Source: Caldilineaceae bacterium
Lineage (GTDB): Bacteria > Chloroflexota > Anaerolineae > Caldilineales > Caldilineaceae
Direction of reading: 5' to 3'
DNA length: 64,000 bases
Assembly (NCBI GenBank): GCA_019637645.1
Contig: JAHBVH010000025.1
Coordinates: 1 to 64,000, forward strand
In this document: piece after piece, positions 26,301 through 34,285 of the stretch
How positions within the stretch are numbered: position 1 is the first letter of the stretch
Layout of the letters: the number at the start of each line of letters is the position of its first letter
Made by a program: the position numbers and the translations under genes
Notes under the pieces: generated by a model
Databases searched by the model: none
What the model was told of the DNA's origin: nothing
The model's input: the letters and a program-made list of their open reading frames with translations, nothing else

Positions 26301-28188
26301 CCAGATCGATCCCCGCGTTGACGACGTTCACCGCGGCACTTTCACTGTCGCTCACTTCAATCCCATTGGGATCAACCGCCGTGACCACAGCCACGTTGGT
26401 AAAGTCACTCTGCGCATTGCTGACTGTACAGGTGTAGCGCCAGATTTCGCCCGGCTCCAAAATTTGGTCGCCATCATCGCCGCTGATATAGCGGGGCGGA
26501 TTGTCACACAAGGGATCGCTAAACGCGGTGATAGTCAGGTTTTGGTCGCCCAGATTGCGGACATTGAGGGTGAAGTCTACATTGGCCCCTTGGAGAACAC
26601 TGCTATTTTTGGGCGATTTCTCCAAGAAGATGCGCGGGTTAACGACTTTGACATCCCAAATATCGTCATCCTCGACATCATTGCCCGCGCCGTCCGTCGC
26701 GGTGACCCGCGCATAGTTGGTAAAGTCGGCCAAAGGCTGCGTAACCGTACAACGGAAGATCCAGATCTCATTGGGCTGTAGGATCAGATCGCCATCATCG
26801 CCACTGAGCGGCGTCGTATAGGGGGCCAAGCCACAGCGCGGATCATAGACGCTCACGGTGTTCAGGGCAGCTTCTCCCGTATTCTGCACCTCCAGCGTAA
26901 AGGTAACATCGTCCCCAAGGATGACCACCGACGGCCCCGATTTTTCCAGGTCGATAATCGGGCTCAAGACATCCACCGCCGCGCTGTCCACATCGCCCAC
27001 CTGGTTATTACGGGCGTCTATCGCGGTGACACTGGCGGTGTTGATAAAATCCTTCTGGACATTCGCCACGCTACAGGTATATAGCCAAGTTTCGCCTGGG
27101 TCTAGAATCCCGTTGTTGTTGGGATCACTGACAGGGATAGGGCCCGCCAGAGGAGTGAGCGTTGGATCACAGGCCGCATCGACCACGCGGAGCTGGGTCA
27201 ACGGCTGATCGCCGGTATTGGCAACGGAAAGGGTAAAGTCGGCATTTTCACCCTGGCGGATCTGGACAGGATCGGGTCCTTTTTCCAGGTCGATGGTAGG
27301 GTGAATGACATCGACTTCGGCATCCTCATAATCCTGCACAACATTGCCATTGGGATCGCTCGCCACGACAAAAGCGGTGTTGGTAAAGTCTTGGTCACCG
27401 ACATCGCTGACAGTACAGGTGAAGTGCCACCGTTCGTCAATTTCCAGCACGGCATCGTTGTCACCGCGTATATCCGGTTGGCGGACAGCCGCCCCCCCAT
27501 CACAGAAAGGATCGCTGAGGGTGACATTGGTGAGGATTTGATCGCCCGTATTCTCGACATAGAGATCAAAATGGGCCGCTTGGTGAGCCAGCAACGTCTG
27601 GGCAGGCGGCGATTTTTCTAGGTAGATGCCGGGGTTGATCACATCTACCGTAAAGCGGTCCGTATCGCGGTAGGTCATCCCCGCGCAGTTGGCGACGGCA
27701 CACGCATCGACCACTGCCACATTGGTGAAATCGACCAGAACAGCGTTGCCAGGAATCGTACAGGAGAGCGTCCAAACTTCGTTAGAATCCAGCTGGTAGT
27801 TGCCATTGGTGTCACCAGAAACCGGCGTGGCTGGGAAAGGGATTGAGCCATCAACCGTCAGATCCAAATTGCAACGCGCATCGGTGACGCGTACATACAT
27901 GGGGACACCGGGCGGCGGTGTGGTATTGCGAACTTCGATAAAAAAGGTCAGATCTTGGCCTTCAAAAACTTTGCCAAATTCCGCCTCTTTGGCGTTGACA
28001 TCGATATACTTTTCAATGTCAACCCCAATCCCAAGCGGCGGCACCGTTGGGACAGTGGATTGCGACATGGGCAGCGCCAGGGCGCGGTCTTGCAGCCCTA
28101 GCAAGGATAGGGTTAATAGCCCCAAAAAAGCGACCAGGTAGAACCTGATCTGCGCCATACGGCGTGGGGGATACGTTGGTTTCGGCAT
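23314..28188 (-). CDS. Giant secreted protein with 14 tandem DUF11/DUF7507-like repeats
   Basis: A protein of 1624 residues made almost wholly of repeats. A signal peptide covers residues 1-36 (FYLVAFLGLLTLSLLGLQ core). Fourteen repeats of about 105-115 residues follow. Each begins like GIDLEKSP, continues with F-T-L-x-V-x-NTGD, then a D-x-x-C and a second Cys in W-x-Y-x-C, so each domain has a probable disulphide. DGDxxLxxNE loops look like calcium sites. The end is RFLFLPLIKGN. Ig-like, disulphide-bonded, Ca-binding arrays are typical of long surface fibres. The ATG at 28188 has AAAGGAG four bases upstream; a longer frame to 28362 has none. It is the first of three similar genes read leftward. 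Confidence 0.85.
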   Translation of the reverse strand: MPKPTYPPRRMAQIRFYLVAFLGLLTLSLLGLQDRALALPMSQSTVPTVPPLGIGVDIEKYIDVNAKEAEFGKVFEGQDLTFFIEVRNTTPPPGVPMYVRVTDARCNLDLTVDGSIPFPATPVSGDTNGNYQLDSNEVWTLSCTIPGNAVLVDFTNVAVVDACAVANCAGMTYRDTDRFTVDVINPGIYLEKSPPAQTLLAHQAAHFDLYVENTGDQILTNVTLSDPFCDGGAAVRQPDIRGDNDAVLEIDERWHFTCTVSDVGDQDFTNTAFVVASDPNGNVVQDYEDAEVDVIHPTIDLEKGPDPVQIRQGENADFTLSVANTGDQPLTQLRVVDAACDPTLTPLAGPIPVSDPNNNGILDPGETWLYTCSVANVQKDFINTASVTAIDARNNQVGDVDSAAVDVLSPIIDLEKSGPSVVILGDDVTFTLEVQNTGEAALNTVSVYDPRCGLAPYTTPLSGDDGDLILQPNEIWIFRCTVTQPLADFTNYARVTATDGAGNDVEDDDIWDVKVVNPRIFLEKSPKNSSVLQGANVDFTLNVRNLGDQNLTITAFSDPLCDNPPRYISGDDGDQILEPGEIWRYTCTVSNAQSDFTNVAVVTAVDPNGIEVSDSESAAVNVVNAGIDLVKMADTPQIFQGQTAKFTLRVTNTGVENLGNVDIIDAKCSWAEHSNPSNPSDLPTSGDDGDGILELNETWIYQCSIPNAVADFTNSARVKAREVSTGLLVQDTASASVDVLNPGINVEKTTTTPLVAQGATVTFQIVVQNTGQADLSNVVLQDALCVGGQPTPVFGGIGILQPTEKWQYTCVVTNVQTDFANTVTVQATDPASNLVSHSATAHVDVLDPSIDLEKSPENQTILAGGKAEFTLRIKNTGDLDLHSVLLTDAFCDGGVPTLVSQGNNDANQILSPNELWEYSCVRSSVQADFTNIASVTALGPANQTVSDTEEAVVNVIQPGLTLNKRPESQAILKGGTATFFLDATNTGDANLSPVTVSDVLCSTPPTLTGGDSNTDGKLSPGETWTYSCLRANVVEDFTNLATITFADATGNQLTRTDTAVVDVINSGIDIEKSANNTTLLKGQTVYFTLNVLNTGQAPLSVLEVKDPLCDSAPVRTHDGDGDADLDPNETWIYSCSRSNLQSSFTNVASVRATDANNNIVTDNDDLAITVINPAIDLEKTPEFQAVLQGETVEFILEVRNTGDQRLQITSVVDAQCTTGPSFLGGDTNDDGFLQTGEVWRYRCIVTNVTANFTNVASVTALDANNNQVSDTEEAEVEVVDPGIDLQKTADEPTIYKGESASFTIIVRNTGDQPLTITNISDPLCDAAPQLIGGDTNSNGKLDLSEFWIYSCSKANVQADFINTATVTADDGNGNGVQSSDTAAIDVINPGIDLEKSANSQIVQQGQNAAFTLAVRNTGQADLTNVVVIDALCDIGPEYITFSGVGNGNADGVLQPSEVWIYSCIKLNVQAGFVNEAAVTAMDVPHGNVLSDQDQAAVDVVKLGMNVKMQASSLIVDSGAAVEFTIVVRNTGEKDLRNITVVADTCPPIYQSGDSNNDQILQTTEVWVYRCNLGAVTGASATTVTVSGEDEDGNLLSSQDTVVITALQPNGTSQRFLFLPLIKGN

Positions 28189-28327
28189 ATCGCTCCTTTT
28201 GCATCCAGCGAAAGTTGAAGTCGTAAAAAATAATGGGAGAGGGGACGGTTTTGGGGTAGGCGCCCGCGCGCTAGCAGAGGGCGGATCAAGCCCCGTGGCG
28301 CGTTCGCGTGTGATAAGCGCACAGTGA

Positions 28328-28356
28328 TTGACAGAGGTGGTAGAAAGATGTATAGT
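28328..28356 (+). promoter_or_regulatory. Plus-strand promoter of a putative small RNA
   Basis: TTGACA (28328-28333), a 17-base spacer and TATAGT (28351-28356) form a near-consensus sigma70 promoter on the plus strand. It faces away from the giant surface-protein gene; a terminator lies about 115 bases downstream. Confidence 0.7.
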
Positions 28357-28362
28357 AGGCAT

Positions 28363-28510
28363 GACAAGGCACCCCAGAACACGGAATTTCCGTTTTCATC
28401 AGGAAAGCAGCTGCCTCTCTGTTACGGCTAAGTCACCGAGAGACAGTCGCGGGTCGCTTTGTTTCACTGCGCGCTTCTTGGATTGTACGATCCAAGAAGC
28501 GCTTTTTTAT
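28363..28510 (+). ncRNA. Putative small RNA between promoter and terminator
   Basis: About 145 bases between a near-consensus promoter (28328-28356) and a strong intrinsic terminator (28471-28509) on the plus strand. The only open frame, from ATG at 28361, would begin at the transcript start and run through the terminator hairpin, so coding is unlikely. The body can form small stems (ACGGA/TCCGT near 28380-28394; CTCTC/GAGAG near 28414-28441). I could not match it to SRP RNA, 6S RNA, tmRNA, RNase P RNA or a riboswitch class. It starts about 175 bp upstream of, and divergent from, the start codon of the 1624-residue surface protein, so it could overlap that gene's leader region. Confidence 0.5.
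28471..28509 (+). terminator. Strong intrinsic terminator, plus strand
   Basis: A perfect 13-bp stem (GCGCTTCTTGGAT with ATCCAAGAAGCGC, loop TGTACG) is followed by TTTTTTATT. No plus-strand protein gene precedes it. Confidence 0.85.
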
Positions 28511-28526
28511 TGATCAGGATCACCAC

Positions 28527-28559
28527 AAAGCTGACAGGTTTCGTAACCCTGTCAGCTTT
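28527..28559. repeat. Intergenic palindrome, TGACAGGTTT family
   Basis: Arms AAAGCTGACAGG and CCTGTCAGCTTT with a GTTTCGTAA-type centre. Unlike the others it is not close behind a stop codon. Confidence 0.7.
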
Positions 28560-28985
28560 GCGCACAGCACGCGCGCAGAACACCTGCGTGTTGCAGGTGT
28601 ATATCTTGCGTAAAACATCGGGAGTTCAAAGTAACGCATAAGCTCTATAAACGAATTTGCTACGGGTCAGTGCGGTTGGAATTGAGCAGTAGATACGCTT
28701 GTATATGCTTGTTGACGATGGGCAGGACAACGGATTGGGGCGCCATGAGACCGCTAGCGCTACAAACCTAGCCTTCAGGCAGGGAAATGCTGCAACAATG
28801 AGAAGGACAATGTATCATAGTGGATAGAAACATGACATACAAGTATATCCTGCATAAATAATACAACAAATGACGTACCAACTGGCTTACATTTTGCTGA
28901 TAAAATAACGCAGTTAAGCTTCTCGCCTTACAACTGGCATCCACTGTTCGGTCATCTCATTGCCCATAGCCCCTTCAGCCACAGG
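28560..28985. other. Intergenic region without recognised gene
   Basis: It separates the sRNA candidate from the 3' end of the methylase gene. A short GC-rich palindromic stretch (ACACCTGCGTGTTGCAGGTGT, 28580-28600) is present. No open frame with a binding site and no other signal was found. Confidence 0.5.
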
Positions 28986-29798
28986 CTATGCTAGCCCGCG
29001 GTAGACAGCCAGTACTTCCGCCGCTTTATGCCGCTTGGCACCGTCACAGCTGATATGGCGCTGCACGCCAAAATAGATCTGTTCATCGGCGCTGGCATAG
29101 AGCGTTCGTGTAAAGGCGGTGTCATGGTTCGAGAGCACCACCGTGATGCCCCGTTGGCGGAGCGTTTCTGCCAGCTCGGCTAACGTCTGTTGCTCGGCAA
29201 CGCCAAAGGCCGTAGCACTATAGCTAGTAAAGTTCGCCGTGGCCGACAGCGGTGCATAGGGCGGATCACAATAGATGACATCCCCCGGTTGGGCCGCCTG
29301 CATCGTCGCGACAAAATCGGCGACGGCAAAGTGGGCCTGTTGTGCTTTGCCGTGGAAAGCCATCATTTCCGCGGCAGGAAAATAGGGTTGTCGATAACGA
29401 CCAAAGGGGACATTAAATTCGCCGCTGGCGTTGTAGCGGCACAAACCGTTATAACAATGCTTGTTCAAATAGACAAAAAGAGTAGCTTTGCGGTGGGGAT
29501 CGGTGGTCTGATTGAATTGGCGACGCAGCGCATAGAAGGTACTTTCCTCATTATGCGCTGGTGTAAACCAGGGGCGACAGGCTTCGATAAACGCCTGGCC
29601 GCCTTGTTGGAGCTGTTGATAGAGGTTGATCAAGTCGGCATTGACATCCGCCAAGTGATAGGCCGCATAGTCGGTATTCAAAAAGAGGGCACCCGAGCCC
29701 ACAAAAGGTTCGAGCAAACGCTGTCCCGGTGGCAGCACAGCCTTGATCCGATCCACAATGCGCAACTTCCCCCCGGCCCACTTCAAAAACGGCTTCAT
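28986..29798 (-). CDS. dam: DNA adenine methyltransferase, D12/Dam class
   Basis: N6-adenine DNA methyltransferase of 270 residues. Motif I is FLKWAGGK right after the start (AdoMet binding), with LLEPFVGSGALFLN next. The catalytic motif IV is DPPYAPL preceded by VIYC, and the helical target-recognition region lies between (about residues 60-160). This order is the Dam/DpnM alpha group. No restriction enzyme is adjacent, so it appears solitary. The start is ATG at 29798; a GTG twelve bases upstream is possible. The open frame to 29915 runs across a 57-bp palindrome and is not likely coding. Recognition of GATC is plausible by family but not shown. Confidence 0.88.
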   Translation of the reverse strand: MKPFLKWAGGKLRIVDRIKAVLPPGQRLLEPFVGSGALFLNTDYAAYHLADVNADLINLYQQLQQGGQAFIEACRPWFTPAHNEESTFYALRRQFNQTTDPHRKATLFVYLNKHCYNGLCRYNASGEFNVPFGRYRQPYFPAAEMMAFHGKAQQAHFAVADFVATMQAAQPGDVIYCDPPYAPLSATANFTSYSATAFGVAEQQTLAELAETLRQRGITVVLSNHDTAFTRTLYASADEQIYFGVQRHISCDGAKRHKAAEVLAVYRGLA

Positions 29799-29844
29799 TC
29801 CCACGCTCACTCTGTTTCCGACGACAACATCGATAAAATTATTT

Positions 29845-29901
29845 GGACGCGGATATACGCGGATTGATTTTATCCGCGCCAATCCGCGTATATCCGCGTC
29901 C
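29845..29901. repeat. Intergenic palindrome, GGACGCGG family
   Basis: Perfect 21-bp arms (GGACGCGGATATACGCGGATT and complement) around a 15-base loop, between tdh and dam. A second member of the family lies at 35681-35728. Confidence 0.8.
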
Positions 29902-29921
29902 CCATTTCCTAGCAACGCACG

Positions 29922-30938
29922 CTACTTCTTATCATACAACGCAACGACGTTTGGGATCAAATATTCATCGAACGCCCGTTCTACGGTATACTTGGGTCGC
30001 CAGCCCCAATCGCGTTGGGCGACGCTGTCGTCCATGTCGGCAGGCCAGCTATCGATGATGGCGCTACGTTTGGTATCTGGCGCAAAAGTAATTTGGGCAT
30101 TGGGAAAAGCGCGCAACACCCGTTCACGAATTTCACCGGCAGAGATACTAAAGCTGGTCACATTATAGACCAAGCGACTGAGGCCACTGCGGGGCAGTTC
30201 GGCTAAGGCCAGCAACGCGTCCACGGCGTCGGGCATCGCCATAAACGGGATGCGCGCATCTTCCGGCACAAAGCAGGCATAGGGCTCACCTTTCGCCGCA
30301 GCATGGACCATCTCGGGTGCATAGTCGCTCGTCCCGCCCGAAGGCAGGGTGAAGGCGCTGATCAGCCCCGGGAAGCGGACACAACGGAAGTCCAAGGTAG
30401 CGGGCTGTTCCGCGGCCAGCTGTCGATAGTGACGGCTAAAGTAGCTACCCAGCGTTTCACAGTAAAGCTTATTACAGCCATACATGGTACGTGGCTGGTT
30501 CCACTCCCACTCACGCACGCGTGTATAGAGCTCTTTGCTCTCGCGATCGGGCATGCCATAGATCGCAATCGAGCTGGGAAAGATAAATTGGACAGCGCGC
30601 CCCCGCCATTGACTTTCCTCCGCCGCCAAGCGCAACAACGCCATGGTAGCCTCTACATTGACTTGGTGCGCTTCCTCTGGCGTAATTTCACTGCGCGTGG
30701 AGAGCAGTGCGGCCAGATGATAAATCACATCAATTTCATATTCGCTGACTAGCCGTGCCAAGAGCCGCTCATTGAGCAGATCGCCTTCAATATGGGTCGT
30801 CAACGCCCGCACATCCGCTGGCAATGCCCGGATGTCCATCGTCAGGAGTTGATTCGTCCCTTGGGCGGCCAATCGCTTAACCAGTGCATGGCCCACCTCA
30901 CCACTGGCACCGGTAATAAAAATCACTTTCTTACGCAT
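29922..30938 (-). CDS. tdh: L-threonine 3-dehydrogenase, SDR/epimerase type
   Basis: NAD-dependent oxidation of L-threonine to 2-amino-3-oxobutanoate. This is the short-chain, epimerase-like type, not the zinc alcohol dehydrogenase type. The Rossmann motif is FITGASGEVG at the N-terminus, IYHLAALLS follows, and the catalytic Ser is in FIFPSSIAIYG. Tyr-x3-Lys is in MYGCNKLYCE, followed by RFPGLISAF. 338 residues. Its neighbour upstream in the same direction is Kbl, which cleaves the unstable product to glycine and acetyl-CoA; that pairing fixes the function over general epimerase. ATG at 30938 with GGGAGA eight bases upstream. Confidence 0.85.
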   Translation of the reverse strand: MRKKVIFITGASGEVGHALVKRLAAQGTNQLLTMDIRALPADVRALTTHIEGDLLNERLLARLVSEYEIDVIYHLAALLSTRSEITPEEAHQVNVEATMALLRLAAEESQWRGRAVQFIFPSSIAIYGMPDRESKELYTRVREWEWNQPRTMYGCNKLYCETLGSYFSRHYRQLAAEQPATLDFRCVRFPGLISAFTLPSGGTSDYAPEMVHAAAKGEPYACFVPEDARIPFMAMPDAVDALLALAELPRSGLSRLVYNVTSFSISAGEIRERVLRAFPNAQITFAPDTKRSAIIDSWPADMDDSVAQRDWGWRPKYTVERAFDEYLIPNVVALYDKK

Positions 30939-31051
30939 CTAAAAACTCTCCCACAGGCGATTACGCGTGGCAACCAAGAGGTTATTCACCACTACGCGCG
31001 ATACTTTGCAATTTGAAGCGCTTAGGCGCTATGCAGCGGTCGGTTAAGCAG

Positions 31052-31084
31052 AGACCTGCCAGGTTTTGAAAACCTGACAGGTCT
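31052..31084. repeat. Intergenic palindrome between kbl and tdh
   Basis: AGACCTGCCAGGTTTT with its near-perfect complement (one mismatch pair) lies 26 bases after the kbl stop. TGACAGGTTT family. Confidence 0.75.
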
Positions 31085-31109
31085 TGTTCTATAACTTGAT
31101 TGCTATCCG

Positions 31110-32288
31110 TTAAATGACCCCAAGCTCGCGTCCCACCCGCTCAAAAATATCGAGAGCCTGCTCCAGGTCGCTTTGGCTATGCGCAGCAGAGTTCATGACA
31201 CGAATCCGCGCTTTGCCCATGGCCACGGTGGGAAAGCCAATCGCCATGGCAAAGAGTCCTTCTTCAAAGAGCCGTCGGCTGAATTTCTGTGCCAAGGGCG
31301 CTTCCCCTAACATAATCGGCGTGATCGGCGTCTCGCTTTGGCCGATGTCAAAGCCCATGCGCTTCATCGCGCGCTTGAGCACATTGGCATTGTGCCAAAG
31401 GCGATCCACCTGCTCGGTTGATTCCTGCAAAAGCTCCGTCGCGGCAATACACGCGGCAACATCGGGCACCGTCATGGCGCTCGAGAAGAGGAAAGGGCGA
31501 GCGCGCTGGCGGAGCCATTCAACAATCCGGCGATCCCCAGCCACGAGTCCGCCGACCACCCCAAAAGCTTTGCTCAACGTCCCTACTTCCACCTGAACGC
31601 GGCCGTGCAGATCAAAATGATCGACAATGCCACGGCCCCCTTTGCCCAAGACCCCTTCCCCATGGGCGTCATCGACCATGACTAAAATGCCGTGGGCTTC
31701 GGCCACCTCAACAATGGCGGGCAGGGGTGCGATATCGCCATCCATGCTAAAAACACCATCGGTGATGATCATGCGCCGGCCATCGGTTTTGGTCTCGGCG
31801 ATCTTCCGTTGCAGGTCGGCCACATCATTATGCGCATAGCGGATAGTCTCGGCGCGGCTCAGACGGCAAGCATCAATAATACTGGCATGATTTAACTCGT
31901 CGGAGAAGATCACATCCCCACGCCCGACCAAGGATGGCACCACAGCCACATTGGCCATAAACCCACTTTGGAAGGTAATACAAGCTTCAGCCTTTTTAAA
32001 GGCGGCCAGCTTCTCCTCTAGCTCCATATGCAGCGACATGGTCCCCGCGATCGTCCGTACGGCACCAGGGCCAACGCCATAGCGATCAATGGCCGCTTTA
32101 GCCGCTTCACACAACCGTGGGTGATTGGCCAAGCCAAGATAATTGTTAGCACAAAAGTTGAGTAACGGTCGTCCATCAATCGTTACCCAAGCATCCATCG
32201 GGGAGTCGATCGTGCGGATGTTGAATAGCAACCCAGCGCTCTCTAGCTGAGCGCGTTCCTCATCAATCCAACCGAGCAGATCGTTCAT
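31110..32288 (-). CDS. kbl: Glycine C-acetyltransferase (2-amino-3-ketobutyrate CoA ligase)
   Basis: PLP enzyme of the alpha-oxoamine synthase family that splits 2-amino-3-oxobutanoate with CoA into glycine and acetyl-CoA. 392 residues, close to the E. coli enzyme. Family signatures: [15 protein letters not shown] near the start, the HMELE-type substrate region, [11 protein letters not shown] for PLP contact, and the PLP-lysine region [13 protein letters not shown]. The start at 32288 has AAGGA five bases upstream. The downstream neighbour tdh completes threonine catabolism to glycine. Related synthases (8-amino-7-oxononanoate, serine palmitoyl) are less likely given tdh. Confidence 0.93.
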   Translation of the reverse strand: MNDLLGWIDEERAQLESAGLLFNIRTIDSPMDAWVTIDGRPLLNFCANNYLGLANHPRLCEAAKAAIDRYGVGPGAVRTIAGTMSLHMELEEKLAAFKKAEACITFQSGFMANVAVVPSLVGRGDVIFSDELNHASIIDACRLSRAETIRYAHNDVADLQRKIAETKTDGRRMIITDGVFSMDGDIAPLPAIVEVAEAHGILVMVDDAHGEGVLGKGGRGIVDHFDLHGRVQVEVGTLSKAFGVVGGLVAGDRRIVEWLRQRARPFLFSSAMTVPDVAACIAATELLQESTEQVDRLWHNANVLKRAMKRMGFDIGQSETPITPIMLGEAPLAQKFSRRLFEEGLFAMAIGFPTVAMGKARIRVMNSAAHSQSDLEQALDIFERVGRELGVI

Positions 32289-32684
32289 GCCCATCCTTCT
32301 TTCTCGAAATGGGCCCATCTAGACAATGAGCCGCGAAATTAGAGCGTGCATCCGTCAAACCAACGCATACCGCTTTCGACAACGGCCCTATTGTATCATA
32401 TTCTCTACAACTGAGATGTACAATCTTTTGATTATCATGTACAATGTACTGAAAAATTGTCGATTCCCCACAGTGCGTGACTTATGCTGTGTACACTCCG
32501 TTTTTTAGCCTGATGGCTGAGCAAGTGCAATGAATTGAGTTTACCAATTACGGATGAAACGAAGACGCGGTTGGGACTGTCAGGTTTTGGAAACTTGGCA
32601 GGCCGCTTTGACCACGGCTTGCGTAAGTCCGCTGTTTACAACAGCAGCAGTCACACCATGCGAAAGTAGGTACAGCAACCCAAT
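32289..32684. other. Divergent intergenic region kbl / hflX
   Basis: It holds the probable kbl promoter (32395-32423), an AT-rich stretch around 32395-32470, and an imperfect palindrome of the TGACAGGTTT family at 32577-32602. No gene or clear hflX promoter was recognised. Confidence 0.5.
32395..32423 (-). promoter_or_regulatory. Possible kbl-tdh promoter
   Basis: On the minus strand TTGTAC (32423-32418), a 17-base spacer and TATGAT (32400-32395). The -10 matches 5 of 6 positions, the -35 only 3 of 6. It lies about 105 bases before the start codon. Confidence 0.35.
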
Positions 32685-34124
32685 ATGTCGAATCCTGAAT
32701 CCTTTCAATCAAGTAGCAACCCATTTACCAAGGAGAGCGAACGCGAAGCAGGCGGGCGCGACCGGACAACCATCACGCGCGATCACGATGGGCTTGTCGC
32801 AACTCAATCACCCGCAGAACGTGCAATTCTGGTTGGGGTCGAGTTGGCCGGGAACCCGAACTTGCTCAATCTCAACGATTCGCTGGCCGAGTTGGCCTTG
32901 CTAGCCAAAACCGCCGACGTCGTTGTCATTGGTAGCGTAACGCAACGCCTGGAAACGCCAAACCCAGCCACCTTTATTGGCGCGGGCAAACTCGAAGAGC
33001 TTCACGCCTACGTGCTAGAAACCGGCGCGTCCTTGGTTATCTTCGATGATGAATTATCCCCCCGTCAACAGCGTGAGATCGAAAAAGTGCTGGGCGAGAC
33101 GATCAAGGTGCTCGATCGTACGGCGTTGATCTTGGACATCTTTGCTCGCCATGCCCGCACACGGGAAGGGGCCGTCCAAGTTGAGTTAGCGCAATACGAA
33201 TATCGTTTGCCGCGCCTTACCCGCGCCTGGACCCACTTAGCCCGCCAGAGTGGTGGTCGTGCTGGGGGTGCGAGCGGTGGCGTTGGTGTGCGTGGTCCTG
33301 GTGAAACGCAGTTGGAAGTAGACCGCCGCGAAATTAGCCGACGGATCGCCTTTCTCAAGCGACAGCTTGAGGAGATTCGTCAACAGCGCAGCCTACACCG
33401 CCGCCACCGTCGTCAATCCGGTTCACCGGTGATCGCGTTGGTCGGCTATACGAATGCAGGCAAAAGCACCTTGCTCAACGCCCTGAGCAGCGCCAATGTC
33501 CTTTCGGCGGATCAACTCTTTGCCACGCTTGATCCCACTACGCGCCGGACGGAATTACCCAGTGGGCAGGCCGTCTTACTGACCGATACCGTCGGTTTTA
33601 TTCAAAAATTGCCCACCATGTTGGTCGCCTCCTTCCGCGCAACCCTCGAAGAGGTGACGGAAGCGAATGTCTTGCTGCATGTCGTCGATCTATCCCACCC
33701 AAACATGGATGAACAAGTTGGCGCGGTGGAAGAGGTGCTCGAAGAACTAGAAGCGGGCAATAAACTCGTCATTACAGCGCTCAATAAAGTGGACCGAATC
33801 GACCGAGACGCGCCAGAACAGGAGGATCGGATCGCGGATGCGTTGGCCGCTTATCCGAATGCAGTAGTGGTCAGCGCCATGACCGGCGAAGGATTGGACG
33901 CGCTGCGCACCAAGATTGACGATCTGCTCTATGCCCAAATGGCCCCAATCGATGTATTGATCCCCTACAAGCATGGCGAGCTTGTGTCCTTCTTTCACGA
34001 ACATGGTTTTGTCGAGCAAGAAGAACATACCGCCGATGGCACTCATTTAACCGGGCGGATACCAGTCAGCCTCGCCGGGCGTTATGCCGATTATTGGATA
34101 CAACGCAATCGCACAGCCCCTTAA
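32685..34124 (+). CDS. hflX: GTPase HflX
   Basis: Ribosome-associated GTPase that splits stalled 70S ribosomes. 479 residues. After a poorly conserved leader of about 45 residues comes the HflX N-terminal domain (NPATFIGAGKLEEL, FDDELSPRQQREIEK), a coiled helix, then the G domain: P-loop GYTNAGKST, switch II DTVGFIQKLP, and NKVD. The Gly-rich GVGVRGPGETQLEVDRR loop between the domains is diagnostic. The start ATG lacks a strong binding site (AGGT 14 bases upstream), so the true start could differ. No hfq or miaA is adjacent; gltA follows after 160 bp. Confidence 0.94.
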   Translation: MSNPESFQSSSNPFTKESEREAGGRDRTTITRDHDGLVATQSPAERAILVGVELAGNPNLLNLNDSLAELALLAKTADVVVIGSVTQRLETPNPATFIGAGKLEELHAYVLETGASLVIFDDELSPRQQREIEKVLGETIKVLDRTALILDIFARHARTREGAVQVELAQYEYRLPRLTRAWTHLARQSGGRAGGASGGVGVRGPGETQLEVDRREISRRIAFLKRQLEEIRQQRSLHRRHRRQSGSPVIALVGYTNAGKSTLLNALSSANVLSADQLFATLDPTTRRTELPSGQAVLLTDTVGFIQKLPTMLVASFRATLEEVTEANVLLHVVDLSHPNMDEQVGAVEEVLEELEAGNKLVITALNKVDRIDRDAPEQEDRIADALAAYPNAVVVSAMTGEGLDALRTKIDDLLYAQMAPIDVLIPYKHGELVSFFHEHGFVEQEEHTADGTHLTGRIPVSLAGRYADYWIQRNRTAP

Positions 34125-34161
34125 TTTTGTGTCATACGCCGTGCGCCTGCGGTAAATTCGT

Positions 34162-34194
34162 TACCCCCCGTCTAGGCTATTCTAGGCGGGGGTA
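34162..34194 (+). terminator. Hairpin between hflX and gltA
   Basis: Stem CCCCCGTCTAG with CTAGGCGGGGG (one mismatch) around a six-base loop, 38 bases after the hflX stop. It has no T run, so termination strength is uncertain. Confidence 0.45.
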
Positions 34195-34285
34195 CGCCAG
34201 CCACGCATCATTTTGTGCGCGGCGAACCATAACTATACGCTTTGGGGTATGTTAGCCCAAGCATCGATAGAAGGAGTATTGATTC

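Noticed and set aside
28363..28510. Known riboswitch or SRP RNA at the sRNA candidate
   Set aside because: A GGAAAGCAGC stretch recalls the SRP apical loop, but the surrounding consensus is absent. No c-di-GMP, cobalamin or other class matched by eye.
29799..29915. Longer N-terminus of the adenine methylase
   Set aside because: The frame passes through a 57-bp perfect palindrome, and motif I already lies at the start of the shorter protein.
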